From Streptococcus sp. HMSC072G04 (GTDB lineage Bacteria > Bacillota > Bacilli > Lactobacillales > Streptococcaceae), in assembly GCF_001813295.1 (NCBI RefSeq), contig NZ_KV812021.1:56582-101516 (forward strand): 44,935 bases of DNA. The letters are read 5' to 3'. Below are positions 15,596-24,961 of the stretch, in pieces. Each line of letters begins with the position of its first letter. Positions within the stretch are counted from its first letter, which is position 1. The position numbers were made by a program, and so were the translations under genes. The notes under the pieces were generated by a model. That model was not told the DNA's origin, did no database searches, and saw nothing but the letters and a program-made list of their open reading frames with translations.

Positions 15596-16304
15596 GTGGC
15601 ATTTGACTAGACGCCAAGCCATTTATTACTTGTTATCAATTGGGATGCCCACGGCCTTTTATCTCTTCTTTTCAGGGATGTACCAGGACACGCCAGGGGC
15701 ACCCGCTCACTTTATGAGGGATTATCTTTTGTCCATGACGGCTTTTTCTATGATGTCTACGGCTATCTTTTCTTTTCCAACCGTTCTTGAAACCGATCGA
15801 CTCAATAATTGGCAAAAAGTCTTGCGCCATACCCCCGTATCTATGGTAGAATATTATCTAATAAAGGTTGTGGGTCTCTTTGTCGATTTTCTCCTATCGA
15901 TTGGAGTTGTCTTTACCGTAGGCCATGTGGTGCGGCATGTGAATATGCCCCTGCAGGATTGGATCTTAGGAGCCTTCCTTCTCATCCTAGGAAGCCTAGC
16001 GTTTGTGGCTCTCGGTCTGGTCTTGACCCTGCTTCCTTCTAGTCAATTGATGTCTGTTGTAGGTAATCTCCTTTACATGGGACTGGCTGTCATGGGAGGG
16101 CTATGGATGCCGATTAGTCTCTTTCCAGAATGGATGCAAGCCATCGGCAAATGCTTACCAACCTATCAATTGATGGAACTGATTAAGACCTTTTTAAACA
16201 AGGGACAGGTTAATGTCTTTGCGAGTGTCTATTTAACCTTGTTTACCCTGGTCTTGTTTGCCCTTGTTATCATCTATCGTCGTCATTCTGAGGTTCGTTC
16301 ATGA
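15564..16304 (+). CDS. ABC-2 type permease
   Basis: A 246-aa integral membrane protein with six hydrophobic helices; segments include FSMMSTAIFSFPTVLETDRL and the C-terminal GGLWMPISLFPEWMQAIGK, a hallmark of ABC-2 permeases (a conserved Pro-containing loop before the last helices). It starts inside the ATPase gene and overlaps the kinase gene by 4 nt (ATGA), so all these genes are translationally coupled. ATG 15573 is a possible alternative start. Confidence 0.88.
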   Translation: MKRMKALGVVEWHLTRRQAIYYLLSIGMPTAFYLFFSGMYQDTPGAPAHFMRDYLLSMTAFSMMSTAIFSFPTVLETDRLNNWQKVLRHTPVSMVEYYLIKVVGLFVDFLLSIGVVFTVGHVVRHVNMPLQDWILGAFLLILGSLAFVALGLVLTLLPSSQLMSVVGNLLYMGLAVMGGLWMPISLFPEWMQAIGKCLPTYQLMELIKTFLNKGQVNVFASVYLTLFTLVLFALVIIYRRHSEVRS

Positions 16305-17398
16305 TTGAAAAACTCAAACATATTCACCATATGTTTTACGTAGGCTTAATCTTTATGGCCTTTCCCTTTGCTTCTATTTTCTTAGGGCAGATTCCCTGGT
16401 GGCATTTCTTTTTAGCCATCTTCTTTATGATAAGCTATCTAGGAATCCTCATTACTGAAAATAAGAAACTGACCTGGCTTTTTTGGATTTATCTTCTACT
16501 TTATATTGCAGGAAATACCTTTTTTGTTGGAACTAGCTTTTGTTGGTTTTACTATTATCTGAGCAATATTTTGCTCTATCGTTTAGGGATTCGCGATTTT
16601 CGCTCGCCCTTTCTTTGGACGGCTGTTGGATCACTACTGATCCTTTTTGGAGCCCTGTTATTTAATAGGGAGATGAGAGAAAATGATTGGCTTTTTGTAC
16701 TGATCATCTGCTTGTTCATCGCGATTATGACCTATAGTATGGCCCGGGCTGAGATGATGGAAGAGTTGAAAGCTGACCATGCCAAGCAAAATGCCCAGAT
16801 CAATCTTTTGCTGGCAGAAAACGAGCGCCATCGGATTGGCCGTGATCTGCATGACAGTCTAGGACACACCTTTGCCATGCTCAGTGTCAAGGCGGACCTA
16901 GCTGATCAATTCTTAGCATTGGGTCAGGTTGAGAAGGCTAAGGAGCAGGTGCAAGAGATTCAAGCCATCAGTCAAGAGTCCATGCACCAAGTCCGAGAGA
17001 TTGTCGAGAACTTGAAGCAGCGAACCCTGGCAAGAGAGCTAGAAACCGTCAAGCAAATGCTGGAAGTGGCGCAAGTAAAAGTGGAGATTCAAAATGAGCT
17101 TGATACAGCCAGCATCTCGCCGATTCTAGAATCTGCTCTGGCTATGGTATCTCTGGAATTAGCTACCAATATGATCAAACACGCCAAAGCGACGCAGGCT
17201 CTTCTCTCTTATCGCTCCACCGAGACAGGAGTGGAAATGGTCGCAGAAGACAATGGCATCGGCTTTGACAAAGTTTCCGACAAGGACCTGCACTCGATTC
17301 GCGAACGGATTGCCTTGTTGGGAGGAGAGCTGGAGATCAGTCATCAACACAAGCCGACCCGGATAGAAATACGGATCCCCTATCAAGAAAGGAAATAA
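16301..17398 (+). CDS. Sensor histidine kinase (NarL/DesK type)
   Basis: A 365-aa kinase. Residues 1-145 hold about five to six transmembrane helices without a large outside domain, so it is an intramembrane-sensing kinase. The HisKA_3 box [17 protein letters not shown] gives phosphoacceptor His184; the ATPase domain has the N box [14 protein letters not shown] and the G box EDNGIGFDK. It overlaps the permease gene by 4 nt and ends 1 nt before the regulator gene. By architecture it is like pneumococcal HK11; sensing through the adjacent ABC transporter is plausible inference. Confidence 0.92.
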   Translation: MIEKLKHIHHMFYVGLIFMAFPFASIFLGQIPWWHFFLAIFFMISYLGILITENKKLTWLFWIYLLLYIAGNTFFVGTSFCWFYYYLSNILLYRLGIRDFRSPFLWTAVGSLLILFGALLFNREMRENDWLFVLIICLFIAIMTYSMARAEMMEELKADHAKQNAQINLLLAENERHRIGRDLHDSLGHTFAMLSVKADLADQFLALGQVEKAKEQVQEIQAISQESMHQVREIVENLKQRTLARELETVKQMLEVAQVKVEIQNELDTASISPILESALAMVSLELATNMIKHAKATQALLSYRSTETGVEMVAEDNGIGFDKVSDKDLHSIRERIALLGGELEISHQHKPTRIEIRIPYQERK

Positions 17399-17399
17399 G

Positions 17400-17999
17400 A
17401 TGCGCTTATTAGTTGCTGAAGACCAAAGTATGTTGCGCGATGCTCTCTGCCAGCTCTTGCTCCTGCAAGAGGATGTGGAAGATGTCTTGCAGGCTGGCGA
17501 TGGACAAGAGGCCATTCGTTTACTCGAAACACATCCAGTCGATATTGCGATTTTAGATATCGAAATGCCCATCAAAACAGGGTTAGAAGTGTTGGAATGG
17601 GCTAAAAGTCAACAACCCCAGATCAAGGTCGTCATCGTTACCACCTTTAAGCGGCCGGGCTATTTCGAGCGGGCCCTCAAGGCTGGAGTCGATGCCTATG
17701 TCTTAAAAGAACGCCGCATCACGGATTTGATGGCGACTCTTCATACAGTATTAGCAGGGCAAAAAGAATATTCTCCTGAATTAATGGAAGGGATCTTGAC
17801 CCATCCCAATCCTCTAAGCCCTCAAGAAAAGGCAGTTTTAAAAGAAGTCGCAAAAGGGGCTTCTAACCAAGAAATTGCTGATCGTTTATTCCTCTCAAAC
17901 GGGACCATCCGCAATTATATGTCAGCCATTCTGACCAAGTTGGATGCGGAAAACCGGACCGAGGCAGCAAAGATCGCCCAAGAAAAGGGTTGGTTATAA
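17400..17999 (+). CDS. Response regulator, NarL/LuxR family
   Basis: A 199-aa regulator. The receiver domain (1-120) has the acidic pair in VAEDQS, phosphoacceptor Asp53 in AILDIEMP, the Thr in VIVTTF and Lys in YVLKER. The LuxR-type helix-turn-helix is at the C-terminus: [20 protein letters not shown] then [20 protein letters not shown]. It is the partner of the preceding kinase and the last gene of the operon; a terminator follows. The likely target is its own operon promoter (inference). Confidence 0.93.
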   Translation: MRLLVAEDQSMLRDALCQLLLLQEDVEDVLQAGDGQEAIRLLETHPVDIAILDIEMPIKTGLEVLEWAKSQQPQIKVVIVTTFKRPGYFERALKAGVDAYVLKERRITDLMATLHTVLAGQKEYSPELMEGILTHPNPLSPQEKAVLKEVAKGASNQEIADRLFLSNGTIRNYMSAILTKLDAENRTEAAKIAQEKGWL

Positions 18000-18005
18000 G
18001 GAAGA

Positions 18006-18037
18006 AAAGTTTCTAGGATTTCCTAGAGACTTTTTTT
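18006..18037 (+). terminator. Terminator of the ABC/TCS operon
   Basis: AAAGTTTCTAGGA (18006-18018) pairs with TCCTAGAGACTTT (18021-18033), one wobble, followed by a T run. Confidence 0.87.
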
Positions 18038-18088
18038 CTGATAGACGTAGCATTTTTAGAAAAACTCTCATTCTTCGGATTTGAATAG

Positions 18089-18103
18089 AAAATTCAGAAA
18101 ATT
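18089..18103. promoter_or_regulatory. CodY box 1 of the ilv operon
   Basis: AAAATTCAGAAAATT matches the CodY consensus AATTTTCWGAAAATT at 13 of 15 positions. It lies 12 nt upstream of the -35. Confidence 0.75.
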
Positions 18104-18115
18104 TACTATTTTTCC

Positions 18116-18143
18116 TTGAAATATTTTCTAAAAATGGTATGAT
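18116..18143 (+). promoter_or_regulatory. ilvB promoter
   Basis: TTGAAA (18116-18121), 16 nt, TATGAT (18138-18143), giving a leader of about 38 nt, too short for a T-box or peptide attenuator. Confidence 0.75.
18122..18136. promoter_or_regulatory. CodY box 2 of the ilv operon
   Basis: TATTTTCTAAAAATG matches the CodY consensus at 12 of 15 positions and fills the spacer between -35 and -10, a repressing position. Confidence 0.6.
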
Positions 18144-18187
18144 AGTAGCATGCTAATTTGATATACAAAGTACTGGAAAGGAGAGAC

Positions 18188-19888
18188 ATGGAGAAAATTA
18201 CCTTAGAAACTGCGAAAACCGGTTCAGAACTTGTCCTTGAAACCCTGCGTGATTTGGGAATCGATACAATTTTTGGTTATCCTGGTGGAGCCGTTTTGCC
18301 TTTATACGATGCTATCTATAGCTTTGAAGGTATCAAGCATATTCTTGGACGACACGAACAAGGATGTTTGCATGAAGCTGAAGGCTATGCCAAATCAACT
18401 GGGAAGTTGGGTGTCGCAGTCGTCACGAGTGGACCGGGGGCTACCAATGCTATTACAGGGATTGCGGATGCCATGAGCGACAGTGTGCCTTTATTGGTCT
18501 TTACTGGTCAAGTCAATCGCGCTGGAATCGGGAAAGACGCCTTCCAAGAAGCGGATATTGTGGGAATTACCATGCCCATTACCAAGTACAATTATCAAGT
18601 ACGTGAGACGGCAGACCTTCCGCGGATTATTACAGAAGCTGTCCATATCGCGACTACAGGTCGTCCAGGTCCTGTCGTCATTGACCTACCGAAAGACGTC
18701 TCTGCTATAGAGACAGATTTCATCTATGAACCAAGTGTGAAGCTTCCAAGCTATCAGCCAACCATTGAACCAAATGAATTGCAAATCAAAAAGATTTTGA
18801 AGCAATTGAGTAAGGCTAAAAAACCAGTTCTTCTTGCTGGTGGTGGAGTGAGTTACGCTGGAGCCGCAAAAGAGTTGATTGCTCTAGCAGAGCGCTATCA
18901 GATTCCAGTAGTGACCAGTCTGTTAGGTCAAGGAACGATTGCAACCAGTCATCCTCTTTTCCTAGGGATGGGAGGAATGCATGGATCCTTCGCGGCCAAT
19001 ATCGCTATGACAGAGACGGATTTCATGATCAGTGTTGGTTGTCGATTTGACGACCGTTTGACAGGGAATCCAAAGACTTTCGCTAAAAATGCTAAGGTTG
19101 CCCATATCGACATTGATCCTGCAGAGATTGGGAAGATCATTGCTATCGACATTCCTGTGGTTGGCGATGCAAAGAAAGCCTTGCAACAGTTGCTAGCAGA
19201 GCCAACGGTTCATAACAACACTGAAAAGTGGATCGAAAAGGTGACCCAAGATAAGAACCGGGTTCGTTCTTACGATAAGAAGGAACGGGTTGTGCAACCA
19301 CAAGCTGTGATTGAACGCATTGGAGAGTTGACCAAGGGGGACGCTATTGTCGTCACAGACGTTGGACAACACCAAATGTGGGCAGCTCAATACTATCCTT
19401 ACCAAAATGAGCGCCAATTGGTAACATCTGGTGGTCTAGGAACGATGGGATTTGGTGTTCCTGCAGCTATCGGAGCGAAAATTGCCAATCCAGATAAAGA
19501 AGTTGTTCTCTTTGTCGGAGATGGTGGTTTCCAAATGACCAACCAAGAATTGGCGATCTTAAATATTTATAAGGTTCCGATCAAGGTCGTTATGCTCAAC
19601 AACCACTCGCTTGGAATGGTCCGTCAATGGCAAGAAGCCTTCTATGATGGTCGGACGTCAGAGTCAGTCTTTGATAGTCTTCCGGATTTCCAATTGATGG
19701 CGCAAGCTTACGGGATCAAGAATTATAAATTTGATAATCCTGATACTCTGGAGAAGGATTTGGAAGTCATCACAGAAGATGTACCAATGTTCATCGAAGT
19801 AGACATTTCTCGGAAAGAGCATGTCTTACCGATGGTACCAGCTGGTAAGAGTAATCATGAGATGTTGGGGGTGAAGTTTAATGCGTAG
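18188..19888 (+). CDS. ilvB: Acetolactate synthase, large (catalytic) subunit
   Basis: This thiamine-diphosphate enzyme makes acetolactate from pyruvate (or acetohydroxybutyrate with 2-ketobutyrate), the first common step to valine, leucine and isoleucine. The 566-aa protein has the N-terminal FGYPGGAVLPLYDAI and HEQGCLHEAEGYA with the activating Glu, and the C-terminal ThDP/Mg motif VGDGGFQMTNQELAI. ATG 18188 is preferred over an upstream TTG in frame because GAAAGGAGA sits just before it. The stop overlaps the ilvN start. Confidence 0.96.
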   Translation: MEKITLETAKTGSELVLETLRDLGIDTIFGYPGGAVLPLYDAIYSFEGIKHILGRHEQGCLHEAEGYAKSTGKLGVAVVTSGPGATNAITGIADAMSDSVPLLVFTGQVNRAGIGKDAFQEADIVGITMPITKYNYQVRETADLPRIITEAVHIATTGRPGPVVIDLPKDVSAIETDFIYEPSVKLPSYQPTIEPNELQIKKILKQLSKAKKPVLLAGGGVSYAGAAKELIALAERYQIPVVTSLLGQGTIATSHPLFLGMGGMHGSFAANIAMTETDFMISVGCRFDDRLTGNPKTFAKNAKVAHIDIDPAEIGKIIAIDIPVVGDAKKALQQLLAEPTVHNNTEKWIEKVTQDKNRVRSYDKKERVVQPQAVIERIGELTKGDAIVVTDVGQHQMWAAQYYPYQNERQLVTSGGLGTMGFGVPAAIGAKIANPDKEVVLFVGDGGFQMTNQELAILNIYKVPIKVVMLNNHSLGMVRQWQEAFYDGRTSESVFDSLPDFQLMAQAYGIKNYKFDNPDTLEKDLEVITEDVPMFIEVDISRKEHVLPMVPAGKSNHEMLGVKFNA

Positions 19889-20357
19889 AATGTTAACAGC
19901 CAAACTTCAAAACCGATCAGGTGTTCTGAACCGCTTTACTGGAGTCCTGTCGAGACGTCAAGTCAATATCGAAAGCATCTCTGTTGGTGCAACAGAAAAC
20001 CCTAATGTATCGCGGATTACCATTATCATTGATGTTGCTTCGCATGATGAAGTAGAGCAAATCATCAAACAGCTCAACCGTCAGATTGATGTGATTCGCA
20101 TTCGTGATATCACTGACAAACCACACTTGGAGCGCGAAGTGATCCTGGTGAAAGTTTCTGCACCAGCTGAGAAGCGGGCAGAAATCTTGGCCATTATTCA
20201 ACCTTTCCGTGCGACCGTGGTCGATGTGGCCCCAAGCTCTATCACCGTTCAAATGACGGGAAATGCAGAAAAGAGCGAAGCCCTCATTCGTGTTATTCGA
20301 CCTTATGGGATTAAAAATATCGCTCGTACCGGTGCAACCGGTTTTACTCGAGATTAA
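19881..20357 (+). CDS. ilvN: Acetolactate synthase, small (regulatory) subunit
   Basis: This 158-aa subunit binds the IlvB catalytic subunit and confers valine feedback inhibition. It has an N-terminal ACT domain (LQNRSGVLNRFTGVLSRRQV then NIESISVG) and a C-terminal domain ending IRPYGIKNIARTGATGFTRD. It overlaps ilvB by 8 nt, which supports coupled synthesis of the two subunits. The next gene is 66 nt downstream with no clear terminator between. Confidence 0.95.
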   Translation: MRRMLTAKLQNRSGVLNRFTGVLSRRQVNIESISVGATENPNVSRITIIIDVASHDEVEQIIKQLNRQIDVIRIRDITDKPHLEREVILVKVSAPAEKRAEILAIIQPFRATVVDVAPSSITVQMTGNAEKSEALIRVIRPYGIKNIARTGATGFTRD

Positions 20358-20402
20358 TTCTCGCCTTAACATTGTTAACCCCGCCTTAAAAAGGCAAATT
20401 AA

Positions 20403-21446
<1,044 letters not shown>

Positions 21447-21462
21447 TTGTCTGTAGAAGACT

Positions 21463-21494
21463 AAGCAAGTTGGGACACCCTGGCTTGCTTTTTT
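21463..21494 (+). terminator. Terminator between ilvC and ilvA
   Basis: AAGCAAG (21463-21469) pairs with CTTGCTT (21484-21490), with inner GGG/CCC pairing, then T residues. It lies inside the ilv gene block and may reduce read-through into ilvA. Confidence 0.7.
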
Positions 21495-21522
21495 GATCAA
21501 TACACAGCAACAGAGGTATGAA

Positions 21523-22773
21523 ATGATAACAGCAAAAGATGTGGCCAAGGCCCATAAAATATTAAGTGGAGTCGTTGTTAATACGCCCCTTGAATACGAC
21601 CACTATTTATCTGAAAAATATGGGGCAAAGATTTATTTGAAAAAAGAAAACGCCCAACGTGTTCGTTCGTTCAAGATTCGTGGAGCGTATTTTGCAATTT
21701 CTCAACTCTCAAAAGAAGAGCGTGAGCGTGGGGTAGTGTGTGCTTCTGCGGGAAACCATGCGCAAGGAGTTGCTTATACTTGTAATGAAATGAAGATTCC
21801 AGCAACCATCTTCATGCCGATTACAACACCACAACAAAAGATCGGCCAAGTCCGCTTCTTTGGTGGGGATTATGTAACAATCAAGTTGGTCGGAGATACT
21901 TTTGACGCTTCAGCGAAGGCGGCCCAAGAATTTACTCTTGCAGAAAAGCGGACCTTTATTGACCCGTTTGATGATCCACACGTACAGGCTGGCCAAGGAA
22001 CAGTGGGCTATGAAATTCTTGAGGAAGCTCGAAAAGAATCGATTGCCTTTGATGCTGTCCTTGTCCCTGTCGGTGGAGGAGGCCTCATTTCAGGTGTTTC
22101 TACCTATATCAAAGAAACGGATCCTCGGATTGAAGTCATTGGGGTAGAGGCCGAAGGAGCGCGCTCCATGAAGGCTGCTTTTGAAGCAGGTGGTCCCGTC
22201 AAATTGCCAGAAATCGATAAGTTTGCAGACGGGATTGCTGTGCAAAAAGTGGGACAATTGACTTATGAAGTGACCCGTCAACATGTGGAAACTTTGGTTG
22301 GGGTCGATGAAGGCTTGATTTCAGAGACTTTGATTGATCTTTATTCCAAACAAGGGATCGTAGCTGAACCAGCAGGAGCGGCCAGTGTGGCATCCCTTGA
22401 AATCTTGCGCGAATACATCAAGGGGAAAACCATTTGTTGTATTATCTCAGGTGGGAATAATGATATCAACCGTATGCCTGAGATGGAAGAACGGGCCTTG
22501 ATCTACGATGGGGTCAAACACTACTTTATCGTCAATTTCCCACAACGTCCAGGGGCCCTTCGTGAATTTGTAAATGATATCTTAGGGCCAAATGATGATA
22601 TTACACGTTTTGAATACATCAAGCGTGCTAGTAAAGGAACAGGCCCTGTCTTGATTGGGGTTACTTTGGCCAATAAGCATGACTATGCAGGCTTGGTTAA
22701 CCGTATCGAGCGTTTTGATCCGTCTTTCATTAACTTGAACGGCAATGAAACTCTCTATAATATGCTGGTCTGA
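21523..22773 (+). CDS. ilvA: Threonine dehydratase (biosynthetic)
   Basis: A PLP enzyme converting threonine to 2-oxobutyrate, the isoleucine-specific entry step. The 416-aa protein has the PLP lysine in RVRSFKIRGAYF, the substrate loop CASAGNHAQGVAY and the phosphate-binding VGGGGLISG, and ends with an ACT-like regulatory domain (from about residue 325, FIVNFPQRPGALREFV). ATG 21523 fits GAGGT 9 nt upstream better than an in-frame TTG 30 nt earlier. It completes the ilvBNCA block; ilvD and the leucine genes are not in the window. Confidence 0.93.
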   Translation: MITAKDVAKAHKILSGVVVNTPLEYDHYLSEKYGAKIYLKKENAQRVRSFKIRGAYFAISQLSKEERERGVVCASAGNHAQGVAYTCNEMKIPATIFMPITTPQQKIGQVRFFGGDYVTIKLVGDTFDASAKAAQEFTLAEKRTFIDPFDDPHVQAGQGTVGYEILEEARKESIAFDAVLVPVGGGGLISGVSTYIKETDPRIEVIGVEAEGARSMKAAFEAGGPVKLPEIDKFADGIAVQKVGQLTYEVTRQHVETLVGVDEGLISETLIDLYSKQGIVAEPAGAASVASLEILREYIKGKTICCIISGGNNDINRMPEMEERALIYDGVKHYFIVNFPQRPGALREFVNDILGPNDDITRFEYIKRASKGTGPVLIGVTLANKHDYAGLVNRIERFDPSFINLNGNETLYNMLV

Positions 22774-22800
22774 GTATCATACAGAAATAATCGACTATTT

Positions 22801-22835
22801 AAGCAATATATTTTTATGGAATATATTGCTTTTTT
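22801..22835 (+). terminator. Terminator of ilvA
   Basis: AAGCAATATATT (22801-22812) and AATATATTGCTT (22820-22831) followed by T residues; AT-rich, perfect 12-bp stem. Confidence 0.85.
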
Positions 22836-22855
22836 ATGAAGACTTGTGATATGAT
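22826..22855 (+). promoter_or_regulatory. Promoter of the SPFH gene
   Basis: TGATATGAT (22847-22855) is an extended -10; TTGCTT (22826-22831), inside the terminator stem, lies 18 nt upstream. Confidence 0.5.
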
Positions 22856-22883
22856 ATGCGTAAATTAAAAGGAGGAACTTTTT

Positions 22884-23777
22884 ATGCCTGGATTTTTTAT
22901 CTTTATTTTATTCTTGCTAATGGTTGCAGGATTCATTGTGATTAGCTCACTATATGTGGTCAAGCAACAATCTGTTGCCATCATCGAGCGTTTTGGTCGC
23001 TATCAAAAAATTAGCGATAGTGGCATTCATATGCGAGCACCTTTTGGCATCGATAAAATTGCCGCGCGAGTTCAATTGCGCGTCTTGCAGAGTGAGATTG
23101 TGGTTGAAACAAAAACTCAGGATAACGTGTTCGTTACCATGAATGTGGCGACGCAATATCGAGTGAACGAAAGCAACGTAAAGGATGCTTACTACAAACT
23201 CATGCGTCCAGAATCACAGATTAAATCATACATTGAAGATGCTCTTCGTTCTTCTGTGCCTAAGTTGACCTTAGATGAATTGTTTGAGAAAAAAGATGAA
23301 ATTGCTCTTGAAGTTCAAAAACAAGTAGCAGAAGAAATGTCAACTTATGGATATATTATTGTTAAAACCTTGATTACCAAAGTTGAGCCAGATGCTGAAG
23401 TGAAACAATCCATGAATGAGATCAATGCGGCGCAAAGAAAACGCGTGGCAGCTCAGGAATTGGCAGAAGCAGACAAGATCAAGATCGTTACTGCTGCCGA
23501 AGCAGAGGCGGAAAAAGACCGTTTGCACGGGGTTGGTATTGCCGAGCAACGGAAGGCCATTGTCGATGGATTGGCAGACTCTATTAAAGAGTTAAAAGGC
23601 GCGAATGTAGACTTGACCGAAGAACAAATCATGTCAATTCTCTTAACCAACCAGTACTTAGATACCTTAAATAATTTTGCAGATAAAGAAGGGAATAATA
23701 CGATTTTCCTACCAGCAAACCCTGATGGCGTCGAAAACATTCGTACACAAATATTATCAGCCCTGAAAGCAAAGTAA
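22884..23777 (+). CDS. SPFH/Band 7 (stomatin-like) membrane protein
   Basis: A 297-aa stomatin-family protein. One N-terminal membrane helix (about 3-25) is followed by the Band 7 domain (QQSVAIIERFGRYQKISDSG onward), a long Ala/Glu-rich coiled coil around residues 170-225 (AAEAEAEKDRLHGVGIAEQR), and a short tail. Members form membrane microdomain scaffolds. AAAAGGAGG precedes ATG 22884. No NfeD-type partner gene is adjacent. Its specific role in streptococci is not established. Confidence 0.9.
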   Translation: MPGFFIFILFLLMVAGFIVISSLYVVKQQSVAIIERFGRYQKISDSGIHMRAPFGIDKIAARVQLRVLQSEIVVETKTQDNVFVTMNVATQYRVNESNVKDAYYKLMRPESQIKSYIEDALRSSVPKLTLDELFEKKDEIALEVQKQVAEEMSTYGYIIVKTLITKVEPDAEVKQSMNEINAAQRKRVAAQELAEADKIKIVTAAEAEAEKDRLHGVGIAEQRKAIVDGLADSIKELKGANVDLTEEQIMSILLTNQYLDTLNNFADKEGNNTIFLPANPDGVENIRTQILSALKAK

Positions 23778-23824
23778 ACTTTTTATCATTTTTTAAAAAA
23801 GGTTCGTATTTTCAGCAATTTTAG

Positions 23825-23853
23825 TTGACAAAATGTGCAAAAAAATTTATATT
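23825..23853 (+). promoter_or_regulatory. Promoter of the small XRE-like gene
   Basis: TTGACA (23825-23830), 17 nt, TATATT (23848-23853). Confidence 0.75.
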
Positions 23854-23885
23854 AGTATTGGAAATAATAATATAGGAGAAAGATC

Positions 23886-24101
23886 ATGGCTAAATCGAAC
23901 TTTGAAAAAGTAGAATCAGTTGTTGGATGGGTACGTGATAAGAAAATTACAGGATATCGTATCAGTAAAGAAACAAATGCCCGTGAAATGTCTATCATTG
24001 CCTTGGCTCAAGGACGTGCAAAAGTGAAGAATATCTCGTTTGAAACTGCACTTGGATTGATTGATTTTTATGACAAAAATCATCAAAAATTCGAAGATTA
24101 A
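23886..24101 (+). CDS. Small protein with XRE/Cro-like helix-turn-helix
   Basis: A 71-aa protein. Residues 20-66 (ITGYRISKETNAREMSIIAL and the following GRAKVKNISFETALGLIDFY) have the pattern of short Cro/C1-type DNA-binding proteins (turn, recognition helix, then an Asn-Ile-Ser start of helix 4). It has a strong promoter and its own terminator. TAGGAG precedes ATG 23886. DNA binding and targets are inference. Confidence 0.65.
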   Translation: MAKSNFEKVESVVGWVRDKKITGYRISKETNAREMSIIALAQGRAKVKNISFETALGLIDFYDKNHQKFED

Positions 24102-24119
24102 TTTGTTGTTCCAATTGAA

Positions 24120-24148
24120 AACCAGAGAGTTTGCTCTCTGGTTTTTTT
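24120..24148 (+). terminator. Terminator
   Basis: AACCAGAGAG (24120-24129), loop TTTG, CTCTCTGGTT (24134-24143) and a T run. Confidence 0.92.
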
Positions 24149-24173
24149 CTATGCCTCAAAAGCAGAAGCGATA

Positions 24174-24210
24174 CAAAAAACAGCTTGCTTCCATACTGGT
24201 AAGCAAACTG
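24174..24210 (-). terminator. Terminator of the glnPH-glnQ operon
   Basis: On the minus strand CAGTTTGCTT (24210-24201) pairs with AAGCAAGCTG (24190-24181), one wobble, followed by six T residues. Confidence 0.85.
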
Positions 24211-24220
24211 TTTCAAGAGA

Positions 24221-24961
24221 TTAATGTAAGAAGCGTTGAAGGAATTCCTTGGTACGTTCTTCTTTTGGATTGCTAAAGATTTCTTTTGGATCTCCTTGCT
24301 CAGCGATGACACCCTTGTCCATGAAGATGACCCGGCTAGAGACATCGCGGGCAAATTCCATTTCGTGGGTGACGACAATCATGGTGAGTCCTTCTTTAGC
24401 AAGGTTCTGCATGATTTTCAAGACTTCCCCAACCATTTCTGGGTCTAGGGCAGAAGTTGGTTCATCGAAGAGAATGGCATCAGGATCCATAGAGAGGGCG
24501 CGTGCGATAGCGACCCGTTGCTTTTGACCACCTGAAAGTTGTTTCGGACGGGCAGCCCAATATTGAGAACCCATACCGACTTTTTCAAGGTTTTCTTTGG
24601 CAACTTTTTCTGCAGTTTCACGATCACGCTTGAGGACGGTCGTTTGTGCTACGATCGTATTTTCCAAGACGTTTAAATTTTCGAAGAGATTAAAACTTTG
24701 GAAAACCATCCCCAATTTCTCGCGGTAGTGGGTAAGATCATACTCAGGATCAAGGACATTTTGCCCACGATAGAGAATCTCTCCAGCAGTAGGAGTCTCC
24801 AGAAGATTGATGGAGCGAAGGAAGGTTGATTTTCCGCTACCAGAGCTCCCGATGATGGAGATCACCTCTCCTTTTTCAACGGTGAGCGAAATATCTTTCA
24901 AGACCTCATTTTGACCATAAGATTTTTTTAAATGTTGGATTTCAAGAATTTTTTCTGCCAT
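24221..24961 (-). CDS. glnQ: Polar amino-acid (glutamine-type) ABC transporter ATPase
   Basis: A 246-aa ATPase of the PAAT family energising the fused binding-protein/permease encoded just upstream. Walker [10 protein letters not shown] (about 37-45), Q-loop [13 protein letters not shown], signature [15 protein letters not shown], Walker [16 protein letters not shown] and the switch His in [10 protein letters not shown] are all intact. Its start overlaps the stop of the permease gene by 1 nt. The substrate (glutamine or glutamate most likely) is by family similarity. Confidence 0.92.
   Translation of the reverse strand: MAEKILEIQHLKKSYGQNEVLKDISLTVEKGEVISIIGSSGSGKSTFLRSINLLETPTAGEILYRGQNVLDPEYDLTHYREKLGMVFQSFNLFENLNVLENTIVAQTTVLKRDRETAEKVAKENLEKVGMGSQYWAARPKQLSGGQKQRVAIARALSMDPDAILFDEPTSALDPEMVGEVLKIMQNLAKEGLTMIVVTHEMEFARDVSSRVIFMDKGVIAEQGDPKEIFSNPKEERTKEFLQRFLH

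Noticed and set aside
18038..18187. T-box or leader-peptide attenuator for the ilv operon
   Set aside because: The predicted leader is about 40 nt, with no terminator hairpin, specifier loop or branched-chain-rich short frame.
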